Shown piece after piece: positions 6,514 to 8,375 of a DNA stretch of 8,375 nucleotides. How positions within the stretch are numbered: the first letter of the stretch is position 1; each line of letters starts with the position of its first letter. The stretch covers positions 1-8,375 of the forward strand of contig JACCSZ010000160.1 of NCBI GenBank assembly GCA_013812695.1, given 5' to 3'. Origin of the DNA: Gemmatimonadales bacterium. GTDB taxonomy: Bacteria; Gemmatimonadota; Gemmatimonadetes; Gemmatimonadales; GWC2-71-9. Under the pieces are notes generated by a model that was not told the DNA's origin, made no database searches, and saw nothing but the letters and a program-made list of their open reading frames with translations. The position numbers were made by a program, and so were the translations under genes.

Positions 6514-6942
6514 GAAGTCGGCCCGCCCGTGCGTGAGGGCCGCCAGCAGGGGCGATCGGTCGCCCTGCCACGTGGCCCAGGTGAGCGTGCAAGGAGTTCC
6601 GAACGGAACCTCGGGGTGTCCCGACCGATCGAGCAGGTCATGCAGCATCTCGTGGCGTACCACCATCTCGTTCATCGCCCAGCCCTCCGCCAGATAGATC
6701 CGGTGGCCCGGTTCCCAGTGCCCGGCGCACCTGCCGCTCGAGCATGGAAAGCTCGGGCCGACCACGACCGACCAGCTCACCCGACCGAAATCACCGGTGA
6801 GCCCCGAGCAGGCCTCGGTTTTTCCCCACCACTCCCGGTACACGGCGGGTGGGGCCATCGGCGATTCGTCGCCCGGATCGAAGCCGCAGGCGGCGAGCAG
6901 CAGGAGCGTGAACGCGGGCGGCAGGAAACGAAGGCGGGACAC
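6511..6942 (-). CDS. Lipoprotein with HExxH zinc-site motif (putative zincin-like)
   Basis: A 143-residue exported protein. A lipoprotein signal (1-19) ends in Leu-Ala-Ala-Cys, with Cys19 as the lipidation site. The central helix holds MVVRHEMLHDLL (93-104), which contains the zinc-metallopeptidase signature His97-Glu98-x-x-His101. A further His109 in Ser-Gly-His-Pro is a candidate third ligand. Cys45, Cys67, Cys72 and Cys118 could form two disulfides in the periplasm. The segment before the motif (RIYLAEGWAMNE, 81-92) fits the strand and helix that usually precede the active-site helix. The protein is short for a zinc peptidase, so it may be a minimal or inactive zincin; activity is inference. 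GTG at 6942 is chosen because the signal peptide begins there, though no Shine-Dalgarno is visible. The gene converges with the receiver gene and diverges from the lipoprotein gene at 7065. Confidence 0.85.
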   Translation of the reverse strand: MSRLRFLPPAFTLLLLAACGFDPGDESPMAPPAVYREWWGKTEACSGLTGDFGRVSWSVVVGPSFPCSSGRCAGHWEPGHRIYLAEGWAMNEMVVRHEMLHDLLDRSGHPEVPFGTPCTLTWATWQGDRSPLLAALTHGRADF

Positions 6943-6945
6943 GAC

Positions 6946-6996
6946 GCCCGGACGGGCAACCGGCGTGCCGCCGGGCCTGGCATCGCTAACACGTTA
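6946..6996. promoter_or_regulatory. Cluster of three short dyads in the divergent intergenic region
   Basis: The 122-base gap between the start of the minus-strand HExxH lipoprotein (6942) and the plus-strand lipoprotein (7065) holds three inverted repeats. They are GCCC-GGAC-GGGC (6946-6957), CCGGCG-TGC-CGCCGG (6960-6974) and TAAC-AC-GTTA (6987-6996). The first two would sit in the leader of the minus-strand gene next to its start codon. The third lies near the middle of the gap and is notably AT-rich for this window, so it is the better operator or promoter-element candidate. I cannot define -35/-10 boxes. Confidence 0.3.
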
Positions 6997-7064
6997 TGCC
7001 GCAAGGCCTGCCCGCTCGAGCACGGCGGCCGTCCGCGAGCGGCTCTCTCAAGTTGCGAGGGGGC

Positions 7065-7598
7065 ATGACGACCTACGTCAGGCCCCTGCCCACGGCCGTT
7101 CTCCTGCTGGGTGCAATCGTGCCGGCGTGTGCCCCGCGGCCGCCCGTGGGAGTGGCGCCAATCGCTCCCGCGCTGCACTTTCGGGTGCTCGGCAACGCGA
7201 GCCCGTCCGACAGCGGTGCCCCGACGCTTCGGCTCGCGCCCGGGTCGATCACGATCCGGGGCATGGCGGTCCAGGTCGAGGGCGCCGGTCTCTACGGAGA
7301 TCTGGATGTGGGCGAGCCCGCTACCGTGCGGCTCACGCTGTACGATTCGCTACCCGGGCGTCCGGTCCACGACCCGCCGCCGAGATCGAGGTACCGGCAG
7401 GTGATCTACCAGGCGGACATCGGACCGCTCGCGCCCGGACCGTACCAGGTCTGGATCGGCCGGTTCGACGCGGCGGGGCGGCTGGTGGAGGTGGCGCACG
7501 AGCCGCTGCGCATCGAGGTCGAGGGCGTGAGCGCGGACGATAGCGTCAGCCTGGCGCCGCCGCGATCGCGCACCCCCGAAACATTTGTGGACCCTTGA
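7065..7598 (+). CDS. Putative lipoprotein, beta-rich, unknown function
   Basis: A 177-residue exported protein. Hydrophobic residues 10-21 lead to Val-Pro-Ala-Cys22, an acceptable but not ideal lipobox. The mature region starts with a Pro/Ala-rich linker (23-36). It continues as alternating strands (LHFRVLG 37-43, GSITIRGMAVQVEG 60-73, ATVRLTLYD 86-94), ending in LAPGPYQVWIGRFDAAGRL (122-140) and LRIEVEG (148-154). This suggests a beta sandwich of the kind found in carbohydrate- or surface-associated modules, but I recognise no named family. The mature part has no other cysteines. The ATG at 7065 is chosen because GAGG (7057-7060) precedes it and the signal peptide begins there. An in-frame ATG at 6996 would add 23 charged residues before the signal and has no ribosome site. 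The last 20 residues look disordered. Confidence 0.78.
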   Translation: MTTYVRPLPTAVLLLGAIVPACAPRPPVGVAPIAPALHFRVLGNASPSDSGAPTLRLAPGSITIRGMAVQVEGAGLYGDLDVGEPATVRLTLYDSLPGRPVHDPPPRSRYRQVIYQADIGPLAPGPYQVWIGRFDAAGRLVEVAHEPLRIEVEGVSADDSVSLAPPRSRTPETFVDP

Positions 7599-7624
7599 TG
7601 CGGCGTACGTTCGGGTGAAGCTGC

Positions 7625-7632
7625 TAAGTTTG
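7625..7632 (+). promoter_or_regulatory. Possible TAnnTTTG-type -7 promoter element
   Basis: TAAGTTTG matches the -7 box (TAnnTTTG) known from Bacteroidota, a group related to Gemmatimonadota. It lies 25 bases before the ATG at 7658, a plausible distance for a short leader. No TTTG-type -33 box stands at the usual spacing, so support is weak. Confidence 0.25.
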
Positions 7633-7657
7633 CTGCGTTCGACAGGGGGGCGCCGCC

Positions 7658-7957
7658 ATGTCGCTGAGCCGGGAAGACGTGCGAGCCGCCGTGGAGCGCG
7701 CCGGAGACGACCACTGGCGGGCCCTCGTGGCGCATCACGAGGGTGCCTACCCCGCCAGTCGTCCCACGCCGGGGGATGTGAGCCGCCGCGAGGCGGAGCG
7801 CCTGAACGCCGAAGGCTACGGCGACGCAAGCCGCTGGGAGCTGCTGGACTCGCGCGTGCATCGTGAGGGTGAGACCCATGTGACGCTGGTGCACCGTCTC
7901 CGCGACCGGCGGTCGGAGGAGATCGTCGAGACGCCGCCATACACCGACTATGAATGA
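7658..7957 (+). CDS. Small hypothetical protein
   Basis: A 99-residue soluble protein without signal peptide or membrane segment, rich in Arg, Glu and His (37 of 99 by my count). The N-terminal part (about 4-27) is predicted helical by eye and contains His19, His26 and His27. A second helix follows at 38-53 (GDVSRREAERLNAEGY). The C-terminal part reads as two strands (ELLDSRVHREG and THVTLVHRLRDR) and an acidic tail ending YTDYE. I do not recognise a family. The ATG at 7658 has AGGGGGG (7644-7650) seven bases upstream. It lies 59 bases after the preceding lipoprotein and 39 bases before the membrane protein gene, so co-transcription with the latter is likely. Confidence 0.7.
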   Translation: MSLSREDVRAAVERAGDDHWRALVAHHEGAYPASRPTPGDVSRREAERLNAEGYGDASRWELLDSRVHREGETHVTLVHRLRDRRSEEIVETPPYTDYE

Positions 7958-7996
7958 TCGACCACCGGTGACGTTGTCCGCGAAAGGAGTATCCCG

Positions 7997-8375
7997 ATGA
8001 ATACGCGTCCCATGCGGCACAGCGCGGAAGACGCCTCGCCGAGCGAGCTCCGACGGGCGTCCATCCGCTTGCTGCTGATGCTGCTGGCGTTGGCGTTGCT
8101 CGTGGTGCCGATCCTGTACGAGCTGCCCCTGGGCCAGAGCTCACGCTCCGGCATCCTGGCCTGGCTGCTCGTCGCCCTCGCCCTGTACTGGCTGTCCGAG
8201 GGGATGGGCTACCGCCCCCTCCTGCTGCTCCAGCTCCTCTTTTTCTCGATGGCGGCCACGCTGCTGAGCGCCAAGGTGCTGCTGGTCATCGTGGACTTGA
8301 ACCAGGTCAACTTCCTCCGGACCTCGGCATTGTTGCTGATCGTCGTGGGCGCGTTGCTCGCCCTGGCCAACCTGG
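7997..8375 (+). CDS. Multi-pass membrane protein (C-terminus cut by window edge)
   Basis: An open frame from ATG 7997 to the window end without a stop, giving 126 residues. It has a clear Shine-Dalgarno, AAAGGAG (7983-7989), seven bases before the start. After a charged cytoplasmic N-terminus (1-22), four hydrophobic segments follow at about 23-41, 52-68, 74-97 and 110-126. The gaps between them are short, and the only conserved-looking polar spots are Glu42, Glu68 and Asp100. With the positive residues at the start (Arg19-Arg20, Arg24), the N-terminus should lie inside the cell. It could be a small integral membrane protein or the membrane anchor of a larger sensor or transporter; the visible part does not decide. 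Confidence 0.8.
   Translation, partial: MNTRPMRHSAEDASPSELRRASIRLLLMLLALALLVVPILYELPLGQSSRSGILAWLLVALALYWLSEGMGYRPLLLLQLLFFSMAATLLSAKVLLVIVDLNQVNFLRTSALLLIVVGALLALANL

Noticed and set aside
6981..7060. Possible integron attC recombination site, from a GTTATGC-like string next to TAAC
   Set aside because: The bases before AAC do not fit the RYYYAAC core, GTTATGC does not fit GTTRRRY, and no integrase or cassette structure is present.
7963..7970. CACCGGTG palindrome before the membrane protein gene
   Set aside because: Short and isolated, and expected by chance in GC-rich DNA. The nearby Shine-Dalgarno explains the gap well enough.

Overview
This is a chromosomal window of about 8.4 kb with high GC content and tightly packed genes. 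It most resembles a soil-type bacterium of the Gemmatimonadota or Acidobacteriota. That is an inference from the GC-rich third codon positions, a large duplicated MacB/FtsX-type orphan permease (the ADOP class, abundant in those phyla), several small LAAC-type lipoproteins and frequent GTG starts. There is no rRNA, tRNA, CRISPR array, transposase or integrase, and nothing marks the region as a mobile island. No gap between genes exceeds about 125 bases.

Layout. A truncated minus-strand gene with a Cys-x-x-Cys/His motif (1-239) is divergent from a plus-strand run. That run contains a GNAT acetyltransferase (357-941), a small lipoprotein (1059-1490), a GlcG/HbpS (DUF336) family protein (1548-1961), an exported serine beta-lactamase-like hydrolase (2045-3475), an ADOP permease (3559-6006) and a receiver-only response regulator (6008-6499). 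The last two are almost certainly translationally coupled: one base separates stop and start, and a strong Shine-Dalgarno lies inside the permease's last codons. The run meets a minus-strand lipoprotein with an HExxH zinc-site motif (6511-6942), with only 11 bases between the two stop codons. A divergent intergenic region with several dyads follows. Then come another lipoprotein (7065-7598), a 99-residue protein of unknown function (7658-7957) and the start of a multi-pass membrane protein cut by the window end (7997-8375).

How the genes fit together. Most products act at or outside the cytoplasmic membrane: three lipoproteins, one exported hydrolase, the ADOP permease and one membrane protein. 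The window reads as envelope and export functions rather than a metabolic pathway. The receiver protein downstream of the permease suggests a signalling input, but no histidine kinase, DNA-binding output domain or transport ATPase is visible here.

Non-coding points worth keeping are a strong hairpin that buries the ribosome binding site of the DUF336 gene (1506-1535), a four-copy 15-bp tandem repeat that starts on that gene's stop codon and repeats the stop in frame (1956-2015), and short inverted repeats at 1001-1016, 6500-6513 and 6946-6996. I do not see convincing evidence of a new defence or mobile system. The most unusual items are the permease-receiver coupling, the hairpin over the ribosome binding site, and the HExxH lipoprotein.
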